From: Lentzea aerocolonigenes
Lineage (GTDB): Bacteria > Actinomycetota > Actinomycetes > Mycobacteriales > Pseudonocardiaceae
Assembly (NCBI RefSeq): GCF_000974445.1
Contig: NZ_BBOJ01000024.1
Coordinates: 1 to 64,000 of the forward strand
Reading direction: 5' to 3'
Length of the DNA stretch: 64,000 nucleotides
The position numbers were made by a program, and so were the translations under genes. Positions within the stretch are counted from its first letter, which is position 1. Each line of letters starts with the position of its first letter. The notes below the pieces were generated by a model. The model did no database searches. It saw only the letters and a list, made by a program, of their open reading frames with translations, and was not told the origin of the DNA. Positions 52,890 to 60,949 of this stretch are shown here, in pieces.

Positions 52890-54173
52890 ATGGCCTCACC
52901 CGAACTGCACAGGTTCACGTTGCCCAACGGCCTGCGGGTGGTGCTCGCCCCCGACGCCAGCGCACCGGTCGTCGGCGTCAGCGTGCACTACGACGTCGGC
53001 TTCCGCTCCGAGCCGGAGGGGCGCACCGGCTTCGCGCACCTCTTCGAGCACCTGATGTTCCAGGGCAGCGAGAGCCTGGAGAAGCTGGCCCACTTCCGGC
53101 ACGTGCAGTCGTCGGGCGGCACGTTCAACGGGTCCACGCACCCGGACTACACGGACTACTACCAGGTGCTGCCGAGCGCGGCGCTGGAGCGGGCGCTGTT
53201 CCTCGAAGCCGACCGCATGCGCGCGCCGAAGCTCACCGAGGAGAACCTCCGCAACCAGATCGACGTGGTGAAGGAGGAGATCCGGCTCAACGTGCTGAAC
53301 CGCCCGTACGGCGGGTTCCCCTGGATCCTCCTGCCCGCGGTGCTGTTCAAGACGTTCGCCAACGCGCACAACGGCTACGGCGACTTCGTCGACCTGGAGA
53401 GCGCCACAGTCGACGACTGCGCGGAGTTCTTCGACACCTACTACAGCCCGGCGAACGCGGTGCTGACGGTGGCGGGCGACCTCGACGTCGAAGCCACGAA
53501 GGCGTTGGTGGAGAAGCACTTCGGTGACGTGCCCGCACGTCCGAAGCCGGAGCGCCCCTCGTTCGCCGAGCCCGCCCCGCAGGGTGAGGTGCGCCACGAG
53601 CACGGCGACGCGCTGGCCCCGCTGCCCGCGATCGCGATCGGCTACCGCGTCCCGGACCCGGTCACCGACATCGACGGCTACCTCGCGTACCTGGTGCTCG
53701 CCGGCGTGCTGACCGACGGTGACAGCTCCCGCCTGCAGCAGCGCCTGGTGCACCGCGAGGGCATCGTGATCGACCTGAACGCCGGCTGCGGCCTGTTCGG
53801 CCCGCTCGAGGCCCGCGACCCGGACACGTTCAGCATCACCGCGATCCACACCGCCGAGGTCTCGCCCGACCAGGTCATCGCCGCCATCGACGAGGAACTG
53901 CAGAAGCTCGCGCAGGAACCGCCGTCGGCGGAGGAGCTCGCGAAGGTCACGGCCCGCTGGGCGTCGACCATGCACAAGGAGCACGACCGGCTCACGAACC
54001 GCACGCTGGGCCTCGGCTCCGCGGAGCTGCTGTTCGGCCGCGCCGAGCTGATCTACGAACTGCCCGAGCGGATCGCCGCGGTGACCGTGGACGAGGTGTC
54101 CGCCGCGGCCAAGGCGCTGCGTCCCGACGCCCGCGCCCTTCTCTTCGTCAAGCCCACCGGAGGAGCTCAGTGA
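52890..54173 (+). CDS. M16 family metallopeptidase, catalytic subunit
   Basis: 427 residues. The inverted zinc motif HLFEHLMFQGS (HxxEH) is at about residue 51, with the distal Glu in the ESATVDDCAEFF helix, followed by the second M16 domain. It pairs with the next gene as active and inactive halves, as in two-subunit bacterial processing peptidases. No signal peptide is present, so it is probably cytoplasmic. The last 4 bp overlap the next gene (GTGA), indicating coupled synthesis. Confidence 0.9.
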   Translation: MASPELHRFTLPNGLRVVLAPDASAPVVGVSVHYDVGFRSEPEGRTGFAHLFEHLMFQGSESLEKLAHFRHVQSSGGTFNGSTHPDYTDYYQVLPSAALERALFLEADRMRAPKLTEENLRNQIDVVKEEIRLNVLNRPYGGFPWILLPAVLFKTFANAHNGYGDFVDLESATVDDCAEFFDTYYSPANAVLTVAGDLDVEATKALVEKHFGDVPARPKPERPSFAEPAPQGEVRHEHGDALAPLPAIAIGYRVPDPVTDIDGYLAYLVLAGVLTDGDSSRLQQRLVHREGIVIDLNAGCGLFGPLEARDPDTFSITAIHTAEVSPDQVIAAIDEELQKLAQEPPSAEELAKVTARWASTMHKEHDRLTNRTLGLGSAELLFGRAELIYELPERIAAVTVDEVSAAAKALRPDARALLFVKPTGGAQ

Positions 54174-55576
54174 CCGTCTCAATTTCTTCTCCGGGGCAAA
54201 AGACCCACCGGTCGGCAGAAGAGATCGGACGCACCGAGGTCGGCCCGCGTCCGCTGCCGGAGCTGGGCTCGCAGAAGGCGGCCGCTGATCTGTCCACTGT
54301 GGACACCGTGCTGCCGAACGGCCTGCGCGTCATCGCGATCAAGCGCGCCACCGTGCCGATGGTCGAGCTGCGGCTGCGCGTCCCGTTCGCGGACCCGGCG
54401 ACCTCCAGCGAGGGCTCTGCGCACTCGGCGCAGGCGGAGATCCTCGCGAACACCGTGCTGACCGGCACCGCGACCCGTTCGCGCGTGCAGATCGACACCG
54501 AGCTGGCGCTGGTCGGCGGCGAGCTCGACTCCGTGGTCGACCCGGAGCGCCTCAGCTTCACCGGCAACGCGCTGGCCACGGGCCTGGGCACCGTGCTGGA
54601 CGTGCTGCGCGACGTGCTGACGTCGGCGGCGTACCCGGCCGACGAGCTGGAGCGCGAGCGCGCCCGTCTCGTCGAGCGCATCACGCTCGCCCGCTCGCAG
54701 CCGAACGTCATCGCGCGGGAGGCGTTGCAGAAGAAGCTGTACGGCGACCACCCGTACGCCAAGGAGATGCCGGAGGCCGACGAGGTCGCCGCCGTCACCC
54801 GTGACGAAGTGGTGGCGTTGCACGCCAAGGCGTTGCTGCCGCGCGGCTCGGTCTTCGTGATCGTCGGCGACGTGGAGCCGGCCGAGGCCGTCGCGCAGGT
54901 CGGCGAGGCGCTGGGCGCGTGGCAGGGCGAGGGCGAGGCCGTTCAGCTGCCGCCGTTGCCCGCCGTCGAGGGCGGCGACGTGCTGCTGGTGCACCGCGCC
55001 GGTGCCGTGCAGTCGCAGATCCGCCTCGCCGCGCAGGCGATCCCGCGCACGGACGAGCGCTACCCGGCGTTGCAGCTCGCGAACCTGGTCTACGGCGGGT
55101 TCTTCTCGTCCCGCCTGGTCGAGAACATCCGCGAGGACAAGGGCTACACCTACAGCGCCCGCTCGCACCCCGAGTTCACGATCCACGGCGCCACGCTGCT
55201 GATCGACGCGGACACGGCGTCCGACGTCACGGCCGCGGCACTGCTGGAGACCCGGTACGAGCTCGCGCGGCTCGGCATGGTGCCGCCGTCGGAGTCCGAA
55301 GTGGACGTGGCGCGCCGGTACGCGATCGGCACGCTGCTCACCAGCACGTCCTCGCAGGGCGGCCTGGCGTCGTTCGTCGTGAACCTCGTCGCGCTCGGCC
55401 TGGGCATCGACTGGCTGGTCGCGCACCCGCAGCGGCTGCAGGCCGTCACGCCGGAGCAGGTGGCCGCGGCGGCGCTGGAGTTCTTCGCGCCGGGCAACTT
55501 CACCGGTGTGCTCGTCGGTGACGCCGAGCAGCTCAAGCCGAAGCTCGCCGCGCTGGGCGGGGTCTCGTTCCAGTGA
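54170..55576 (+). CDS. M16 family peptidase-like protein, non-catalytic subunit
   Basis: 468 residues of M16 fold without the HxxEH zinc motif: the corresponding helix reads SEGSAHSAQAEILANTVLTG. It retains the substrate-binding signature SSRLVENIREDKGYTYSAR (Arg/Tyr pair, about residue 325) that these partner subunits contribute to the active site of the catalytic half. It therefore probably forms a heterodimer with the preceding protein. It overlaps both neighbours by 4 bp. Confidence 0.9.
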   Translation: MTVSISSPGQKTHRSAEEIGRTEVGPRPLPELGSQKAAADLSTVDTVLPNGLRVIAIKRATVPMVELRLRVPFADPATSSEGSAHSAQAEILANTVLTGTATRSRVQIDTELALVGGELDSVVDPERLSFTGNALATGLGTVLDVLRDVLTSAAYPADELERERARLVERITLARSQPNVIAREALQKKLYGDHPYAKEMPEADEVAAVTRDEVVALHAKALLPRGSVFVIVGDVEPAEAVAQVGEALGAWQGEGEAVQLPPLPAVEGGDVLLVHRAGAVQSQIRLAAQAIPRTDERYPALQLANLVYGGFFSSRLVENIREDKGYTYSARSHPEFTIHGATLLIDADTASDVTAAALLETRYELARLGMVPPSESEVDVARRYAIGTLLTSTSSQGGLASFVVNLVALGLGIDWLVAHPQRLQAVTPEQVAAAALEFFAPGNFTGVLVGDAEQLKPKLAALGGVSFQ

Positions 55577-56520
55577 GCTTCGAGCTGGCCTCACTGCCCG
55601 CGCTGTCGCGGTTCGTGGTCGACCGGTGTGAGCCGTTGCGCGGCGACGACGAGAAGCTCGCCGCGCTCTGGCCCAAGGCCCGGATGATCGTCGTCGACAC
55701 GCGTGGCCGCACGCTGGTCGCGGACCGGGGCACGCGGCTGGCCGACCGGCCGGCCGTGGACTTCGGCGACCAGCCGCCCGTGAACGCCGTCCTGCTGGGT
55801 GAGCAGGACGGCGTGGCGTACTTCGCCGTGCAGATGCCCGCCGAGGAAGACGAGCAGGTTCCGGTCGGTCGTTCGTGGGTCGCACCGGAGCTGACGGACG
55901 AGCCGCAGTGGCTCGACCTGCGGCAGTCCGGTGCGACGCTGGACGACATGTCCGCCGGGTTGTTCACGACCGCGGCGGCGTTGTTCCAGTGGCACCGGCT
56001 CGGCAAGTACTGCGCCAAGTGCGGTGCCAGGACCGTGCTGGAGAAGTCGGGCTGGGTGAGCGTCTGCTCCGGGTGCGGACGGGAGGAGTACCCGCGAACC
56101 GACTCCGCGGTGATCTGTCTCGTGCACGACGGGGCCGACCAGGTGCTCGTCGCCCGCGGGCCGGAGTGGCCGGAAGGCCGGTTCTCGGTGCTCGCCGGGT
56201 TCGTCGAGGCCGGGGAGTCGCTGGAGGCCTGCGTCGCGCGGGAGATCCTCGAAGAGGTCGGCGTGACCGTGAAGGACATCCGCTACCTCGGTTCGCAGCC
56301 GTGGCCGTTCCCCCGGTCGTTGATGATCGGCTTCGAGGCCGTCGCGGATCCGGCCGAGCCGTTGCGGCCGGCGGAGGGCGAGATCGCCGAGGCCAAGTGG
56401 GTGTCGCGGGCCGACGTCCGCAAGGCGATCGAGGAACCGGGAAGCGTTCCCGGGCTCGGGCTCGCGGGTGGCGCGTCGATCGCGTTCCGCATGCTGCAGA
56501 GCTGGTCCGGCGCGGTCTAG
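55573..56520 (+). CDS. nudC: NADH pyrophosphatase NudC (Nudix hydrolase)
   Basis: 315 residues. Zinc ribbon CAKCGARTVLEKSGWVSVCSGCG (about 152-174), complete Nudix box GFVEAGESLEACVAREILEEVG (GX5EX7REUXEEXGU, about 213-234) and the NudC-specific SQPWPFPRSLMIGF. It hydrolyses NADH/NAD+ at the pyrophosphate and, in this family, can remove NAD caps from RNA. The GTG start overlaps the M16 stop by 4 bp. Corresponds to Rv3199c in the conserved block; the mycobacterial neighbours beyond it (mycoredoxin, uvrD2) are not found here. Confidence 0.93.
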   Translation: MSFELASLPALSRFVVDRCEPLRGDDEKLAALWPKARMIVVDTRGRTLVADRGTRLADRPAVDFGDQPPVNAVLLGEQDGVAYFAVQMPAEEDEQVPVGRSWVAPELTDEPQWLDLRQSGATLDDMSAGLFTTAAALFQWHRLGKYCAKCGARTVLEKSGWVSVCSGCGREEYPRTDSAVICLVHDGADQVLVARGPEWPEGRFSVLAGFVEAGESLEACVAREILEEVGVTVKDIRYLGSQPWPFPRSLMIGFEAVADPAEPLRPAEGEIAEAKWVSRADVRKAIEEPGSVPGLGLAGGASIAFRMLQSWSGAV

Positions 56521-56534
56521 CCGGCGCCAGGGCT

Positions 56535-56673
56535 GCCGGCCGGGAACCGGGGCCGCGTCGGCCGCGGCTTCGCCTTGCTCCGCCTCGGCCGGGCCGCCCA
56601 ACGAGGTCATCAGGAAGACGCCGTCCACGCCGGTGAACGCCTCGGCCGGCGAGGCCGGGTCGTCGAAGTCGCG
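56535..56673 (-). pseudogene. Remnant of an NmrA-like NAD(P)-binding protein
   Basis: The minus strand encodes DFDDPASPAEAFTGVDGVFLMTS followed by GGPAEAEQGEAAADAA. This is the typical middle of NmrA/NAD(P)H-azoreductase-like proteins (GDFDDPxSLxxAFxGVDxVFLxT ... EAxQGxAxxDAA). The Rossmann N-terminus and the C-terminal two thirds are absent: one side is replaced by the monooxygenase 3' end and the other by nudC. I read it as a gene fragment left after rearrangement. Confidence 0.45.
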
Positions 56674-56723
56674 TGGACGTCGTTGGCGTGCTTGGGTTTT
56701 CGGTTACGCGGTCACGGCGATCT

Positions 56724-57926
56724 TCACGAGGTGATCCTGGAGATGTAGCCGTCCGGGCGGACGGTGGCGTCGAGGCCGTCCAGCACGATGCTGGTGCCCT
56801 TGCCGTCGGACAGGTCGAGGCCGGGGACGAACGTGCCCGCGAGCGGGTGGTCGCAGCCGGTCTCGTAGCGGATGTCGGTGCCCTGGACCATCGCGGAGAT
56901 GCGCCGTTTGACCTCCGGCAGGTCCAGCAGGTCGCTGAAGAGCGCGTACAGCTCGCGGGCCTGCGGGTCGGGGCGGGTGAGGGCGACCTGGGCCATGGTG
57001 TTGCGCAGCACGCGTTCCGCGACCGGGTGGCGTTCGGCGGTGTAGGTGTCGATCAGCTCGGAGTCGCCGGTCGCGAGCTTCCAGCCGAGGTTCAGCGCGT
57101 CGTGCAGGCCGAGGTTCAGGCCCTGGCCGCCGAACGGGGAGTGCACGTGGGCCGCGTCGCCCGCGAGCAGGACGTTGCCGCGGCGGTAGGTGGTGGCCTG
57201 ACGGGTGTTGTCGGTCCAGACCGTCGCGGTGTGGACGGCGGTGATGCGGACGTCGCGGCCGCTGACCCGGCGCAGCGACGCTTCCAGCACCTCGCGGGTG
57301 GGTTCGCGGTTCTCGGGAGGACCGTCGTACTCGATCATCATGATCCGGCCCTGGAGCGGACCGGAGGCGTAGACGCCGGTGGGCGTGCGGTTCCAGCCGC
57401 GGTCGAGCTCGCCGTCGAGGTCGACGATCGCCTGGTAGCCGGTGAGGCTCGGGCCGGTGCCCGGGAAGTCGATGCCGGCGAGCTTGCGGACGGTGCTGCG
57501 GCCGCCGTCGCAGCCCACGACGTAGTCCGAGTCGAAGTCGAGGCTGGTCACCTCGACACCGCGGTGGATCGTGACGCCCAGTTCCAGGGTGCGGGCTTCG
57601 AGCACGCGTTCCAGGGCCTGCTGGCTCAGCATCACCAGGTCCTGACCGTCCAGTTTGAACAGTCCGGCGAAGTGGCCGGTGCTGGCGCGGTACCAGGCGA
57701 GGCGGGAGGTCTCGGCCTCGCTCGCGGCGGTGACGGCCGGGCCGAGGCCGCGCATGGCGAGCATGTCGAACGTGCGGCCGCTGATCATGTGGGCCTTGAT
57801 GGTGTCGGCCTGGGTGGTGAGGCGTTCGAGCACGGTGGTGCGGACGCCCTGCAGGGCGAGTTCGCACGCGAGCAGGAGACCGACAGGGCCGGCGCCGACG
57901 ACGGTGACGTCGGTTGAGGTTTTCAT
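56724..57926 (-). CDS. FAD-dependent aromatic monooxygenase (PHBH type)
   Basis: About 400 residues. N-terminal FAD loop VVGAGPVGLLLACELAL, the DG motif VVGCDGGRSTVRKLAG (about 155), and the GD motif NVLLAGDAAHVHSPFGGQGLNLGL (about 270). This is the group of class A flavoprotein hydroxylases that includes tetracycline- and rifampicin-modifying enzymes and polyketide hydroxylases; the substrate cannot be told from sequence. The ATG at 57926 has no ribosome site; a TTGAC -35 in the palindrome at 57935-57963 suggests a leaderless message. Divergent from marR, which probably represses it. Confidence 0.87.
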   Translation of the reverse strand: MKTSTDVTVVGAGPVGLLLACELALQGVRTTVLERLTTQADTIKAHMISGRTFDMLAMRGLGPAVTAASEAETSRLAWYRASTGHFAGLFKLDGQDLVMLSQQALERVLEARTLELGVTIHRGVEVTSLDFDSDYVVGCDGGRSTVRKLAGIDFPGTGPSLTGYQAIVDLDGELDRGWNRTPTGVYASGPLQGRIMMIEYDGPPENREPTREVLEASLRRVSGRDVRITAVHTATVWTDNTRQATTYRRGNVLLAGDAAHVHSPFGGQGLNLGLHDALNLGWKLATGDSELIDTYTAERHPVAERVLRNTMAQVALTRPDPQARELYALFSDLLDLPEVKRRISAMVQGTDIRYETGCDHPLAGTFVPGLDLSDGKGTSIVLDGLDATVRPDGYISRITS

Positions 57927-57934
57927 GCACAACA

Positions 57935-57963
57935 TTTGACTGTGGAAATGTCGCGGTGTCAAA
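57935..57963. promoter_or_regulatory. Operator/promoter palindrome between monooxygenase and marR
   Basis: TTTGAC (57935-57940), 17 bp, GTCAAA (57958-57963). Each arm supplies a TTGAC -35-like hexamer for one of the divergent genes, so a MarR dimer bound here would cover both promoters. Confidence 0.5.
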
Positions 57964-57979
57964 CCTGTTTTAGGATGAG

Positions 57980-58450
57980 GTGGTGACGGAGCCGATCTAC
58001 TCGTGGCTGTACGTGCAGCAGGGCGTCGACGCGGTGAAGGCCGCCATGGGACGCCGCATGGAGGCCGACGCCGGGTGCTCGCTGCTGGAGCACGTGGCGC
58101 TCTACCAGCTGCACCACAACGGCGGACGGCTGAAGATGCTGGAGCTCGCCGAGCTGCTGGACGTGAGCCCGTCGGGAGTCACGCGGCTGATCGAACGGCT
58201 GGTGAAGCGCGGGTGGGTGACGCGCGAGCAGCCGCCGGACAACCGGCGGCTCGTCTACGCCGTGCTCACCGAGGAGGGCGAGGAAGCGTGCCTCGGCACC
58301 ACGGCGCGCGTGTACCGGGCGTCGCTCGCCGAGGAGTTCACCGGGTTGCTCAACGACCGCGACCTCGCCGACCTGCGCCGGATCGGCCGCAAGCTCCTCG
58401 AGGGGCACGGCCGGTGGGACGTGAAGCGGTTCGCGCCGTCAGAGGAGTGA
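57980..58450 (+). CDS. MarR family transcriptional regulator
   Basis: 156 residues. Winged helix: LLEHVALYQLHHNGGRLKMLELAELLDVSPSGVTRLIERLVKRGWVTREQPPDNRRLVYAVLTEEG (about 35-100), with the DxRxxx wing (DNRRLVYAVLT) intact. Probable local repressor of the divergent monooxygenase, responsive to a phenolic or other small ligand. Two tandem GTG codons (57980 and 57983) are possible starts; AGGATGAGG is immediately upstream. Its last 12 bp overlap the end of the convergent TIGR02679-like gene. Confidence 0.9.
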   Translation: MVTEPIYSWLYVQQGVDAVKAAMGRRMEADAGCSLLEHVALYQLHHNGGRLKMLELAELLDVSPSGVTRLIERLVKRGWVTREQPPDNRRLVYAVLTEEGEEACLGTTARVYRASLAEEFTGLLNDRDLADLRRIGRKLLEGHGRWDVKRFAPSEE

Positions 58451-59458
58451 CGGCAGCACGTGCTCCTCGGTGACCATCAGACCCGTGGTGGCCATGGTGT
58501 CGGCCAGGTCCGGGTCCCAGCTCGCGTTCTCGGGGCGTGAGTTGAGGGTCGGCAGCTCCACGCCGCGGGCGATCAGCGTGGCGACGGCCTCGCGGTAGTC
58601 GTTCGCCGACATCCGCCACGCCGTTCCGCCCGTCCAGGCGAGGACCTCGTTGGTGGTGCGGATGCCGTCCGGCGTGAAGTCGTTGTGGCACCGCACGGTC
58701 CTGCCGTCGAGGTGGTGCTTCGCCTGTGCCGTCAGGCCGTTCGGGAGCACCACCAACGGTCCGGGCACGCCGGACTCGAGCAGGCGCGGGCTGTGGACGA
58801 CGGTGACCTCATCGGTGTCCAGGGTGTCGTGCAACGTCAGGTAGCCCTGGGAGGTCAGCACCGGGTCGCTGTACGCGTCCGGCAGCACCCCGGCGCGTTC
58901 CCAGTCGGTGCCGGCGAGCCGCAACGCCTGCCGCACGACGCGGGCGAGCGGGCGGCCGTCGTCGAGATCGTTGCCCGCCAAGGCGAACCGGGTCGTCCAC
59001 TGCCGGGGTTCCTGCTGGAGCCGGGCGAGGATCGACGCCGCCTGGTTCGCGATCATCGGCAACGCGGGCTGCGGGATCTTGCCGTACCTGCGCACGTGCT
59101 CGATCCACTCGGCCGCCCAGGGCGCGTGCAGCAGGCCGTGCTCGCGCAGTGCGAACCTCAGCACGGCGTCCGCGGTGGACGCCTCCTCGGTGCTCGACAT
59201 CCCGACCGGCCTGCCGTGCACGGACTCCAGGACCTCGGGCAGGGTGCTGCCGTGCGCGCGGACGTGTTCGTCGAGACGTGCCAGTGAGATCTGACGACGC
59301 GCCGGGTGCGCGACCGGTTTGCGGAGGAGCTCGCCGAGCGCGGTCGCGGTGCGGGCGTCCTCGACGCGGAAGCTGAACGCCGAGCGGCCGCCGCCCTCCA
59401 TCGTCTCGCGGGCGAGGCGCCAGAACTCTGCCAGCTCAGGGCGGTCGAACTCAGTCAC
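58439..59458 (-). CDS. TIGR02679/DUF2399-like protein (JetD-related) with altered Toprim site
   Basis: 339 residues. The N-terminus (FWRLARETMEGG ... ALGELL ... ISLARLDEHV ... LPEVLESVHGRPVG) and C-terminal DUF2399 region resemble the TIGR02679 family, the nuclease (JetD) of some Wadjet-type plasmid defence systems. In intact members the Toprim-like core reads approximately VCENP ... YHGDFDWPG. Here those positions are VVHSP and CHNDFTPDG, so the catalytic Glu and the second Asp are lost while DF remains. The following WRMSANDYREA and the C-terminal LADTMATTGLMVTEEHVLPSLL are preserved, which argues for a folded protein with changed function. A GTG start 6 nt after TAAGTT suggests a leaderless transcript. 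Confidence 0.65.
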   Translation of the reverse strand: MTEFDRPELAEFWRLARETMEGGGRSAFSFRVEDARTATALGELLRKPVAHPARRQISLARLDEHVRAHGSTLPEVLESVHGRPVGMSSTEEASTADAVLRFALREHGLLHAPWAAEWIEHVRRYGKIPQPALPMIANQAASILARLQQEPRQWTTRFALAGNDLDDGRPLARVVRQALRLAGTDWERAGVLPDAYSDPVLTSQGYLTLHDTLDTDEVTVVHSPRLLESGVPGPLVVLPNGLTAQAKHHLDGRTVRCHNDFTPDGIRTTNEVLAWTGGTAWRMSANDYREAVATLIARGVELPTLNSRPENASWDPDLADTMATTGLMVTEEHVLPSLL

Positions 59459-59464
59459 GACGCC

Positions 59465-59538
59465 AACTTAGGCCTTGACTTCCGGACGTCGTGAGCGGAC
59501 CGTACCTAACCATGAGCGCCGCACCTAATCGCGATAGG
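59465..59538. promoter_or_regulatory. Divergent promoter with repeated TTAGG/CCTAA sites
   Basis: TTAGG at 59468-59472, CCTAA at 59505-59509, and CCTA-n7-TAGG at 59524-59538. The first overlaps the -10 candidate of the JetD-like gene (TAAGTT on the minus strand, 59465-59470) and the others flank the tetR start. They could be TetR operators controlling both genes. Confidence 0.4.
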
Positions 59539-60129
59539 CAAGCCGAACGGCGTGAGGCCACCCGAAGAGAGATAGTCGACGCCGCGTGGGAGATCGCGCG
59601 CCGCGACGGGCTGGGTGCCGTCACGTTGCGCGAGGTCGCGGCCATGATCGGCATGCGCTCACCGTCGCTGTACTCGCACTTCGACTCGAAGAACGCTATC
59701 TACGACGCGATGTTCGGCCAGGCGTGGACGCTCTTCCTCGCCGAGGCCGAGCAGAACTTCGAAGACCTGCCGGAAGCGCCGCGCGAGGCGTTGCTGGCGA
59801 TCGTCCGCCACTTCTACGACTTCTCGGTCGCCGACGTGGCCCGCTACCAGCTGATGAACCAGCGCTCGATCCCCGGCTTCGTGCCGTCCGACGCTGCCTA
59901 CGCGCCGTCGGTGCAGGTCATCGACCTGCTGCAGCGGACGTTCCACCGGCTCGGCATCACCGACGGTGCCGACGTCGACCTCTTCCTCGCGCTGGGCGGC
60001 GGGTTGCTCGAACGGCAGCTCGCGAACGAGCCCGGCGGCGACCGCTGGCTCCGTCAGCTGCCGCGCGTGATCGACATGTTCGCCGACGACCTCGACCTTC
60101 CCGGACCTCCGCTGAGGAGCACGACATGA
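59512..60129 (+). CDS. TetR family transcriptional regulator
   Basis: About 205 residues. The helix-turn-helix is RREIVDAAWEIARRDGLGAVTLREVAAMIGMRSPSLYSHFDSKNAIYDAMF (about 18-70). The C-terminal domain resembles the group that binds bulky aromatic or antibiotic-like ligands, without a clear ligand. Start: the ATG at 59512 gives the common TetR N-terminus; a GTG at 59491 is possible. Neither has a clear ribosome site. Overlaps the next gene by 4 bp (ATGA) and is divergent from the JetD-like gene, so it may regulate both sides. Confidence 0.88.
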   Translation: MSAAPNRDRQAERREATRREIVDAAWEIARRDGLGAVTLREVAAMIGMRSPSLYSHFDSKNAIYDAMFGQAWTLFLAEAEQNFEDLPEAPREALLAIVRHFYDFSVADVARYQLMNQRSIPGFVPSDAAYAPSVQVIDLLQRTFHRLGITDGADVDLFLALGGGLLERQLANEPGGDRWLRQLPRVIDMFADDLDLPGPPLRSTT

Positions 60130-60866
60130 CTTCCGCACTCGCCACCAGACCGAGGACCTCCGCGCTCGACCGCGACACCGCGATGCGGCTCGCCGAGACC
60201 GAGTACGGACGGGTCGTCGCGCTGCTCGACGGCCTCGGGTCCCGGGACTGGGCCAGGCCCACTGACTGTCCCAGGTGGGACGTGCGCGCGATGGTCGCGC
60301 ACATGCTGGGCATGGCGGAGATGTCCGCGTCCATCCGCGAGAGCCTGCGCCAGGTCAAGGCGGCGGAGAAACGCGGCGGGGTGTTCATCGACGCGCTGAC
60401 CGAGCTCCAGGTCGCCGAGCGCGCGGACATGTCCCCGGCCGGCATCGCGGCCCGCTACGCCGAGGTCGCTCCACGCGCGGTCAAGGGACGGCGTCGCATG
60501 CCGTGGTTCGTGCGCAAGCAGAAGATGGGCCAGGCGCAGCAGATCAACGGCCGCGACGAGACGTGGACGCTCGGTTTCCTCGGCGACGTGATCATGACGC
60601 GTGACCCGTGGATGCACCGGGTCGACATCTCGCGGGCGGTCGGGGCGCCGCTGGTGCTCACCGCCGACCACGACGGCGTGCTCGTCGACGACGTCGTGCG
60701 CGAGTGGGCGCAGCGGCACGGCAGGCCGTTCACCCTGCACCTGACCGGTCCGGCGGGCGGCACGTGGGGCGAGGGCGGCCCGGTGCTGGAGTTCGACGCG
60801 GTCGAGTTCTGCCGCGCGCTGTCCGGACGTGGGGCCGCCCCGCTGGACACCGAGGTGCCGTTCTAG
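60126..60866 (+). CDS. Mycothiol-dependent maleylpyruvate isomerase-like (DinB-fold) protein
   Basis: 246 residues. The N-terminal DinB-like four-helix bundle has metal-ligand candidates His in MVAHMLGMAEM (about residue 60) and the Asp/His of MTRDPWMHRVDISRAVG (about 159-170). A C-terminal SCP2-like region follows (PFTLHLTGPAGG ... VLEFDAVEFCRALSGRG). This architecture belongs to mycothiol-dependent enzymes of actinobacteria, consistent with an organism making mycothiol. Possible roles are thiol-dependent isomerisation or detoxification; the adjacent TetR may respond to the toxicant. Confidence 0.83.
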   Translation: MTSALATRPRTSALDRDTAMRLAETEYGRVVALLDGLGSRDWARPTDCPRWDVRAMVAHMLGMAEMSASIRESLRQVKAAEKRGGVFIDALTELQVAERADMSPAGIAARYAEVAPRAVKGRRRMPWFVRKQKMGQAQQINGRDETWTLGFLGDVIMTRDPWMHRVDISRAVGAPLVLTADHDGVLVDDVVREWAQRHGRPFTLHLTGPAGGTWGEGGPVLEFDAVEFCRALSGRGAAPLDTEVPF

Positions 60867-60949
60867 GGAACGATCCACTCAGGACGGCCGGTACACATCG
60901 GTCGCGAATACGGGGCATCCTCGTCGACACGTGAGGCGTCTACTGGGAC

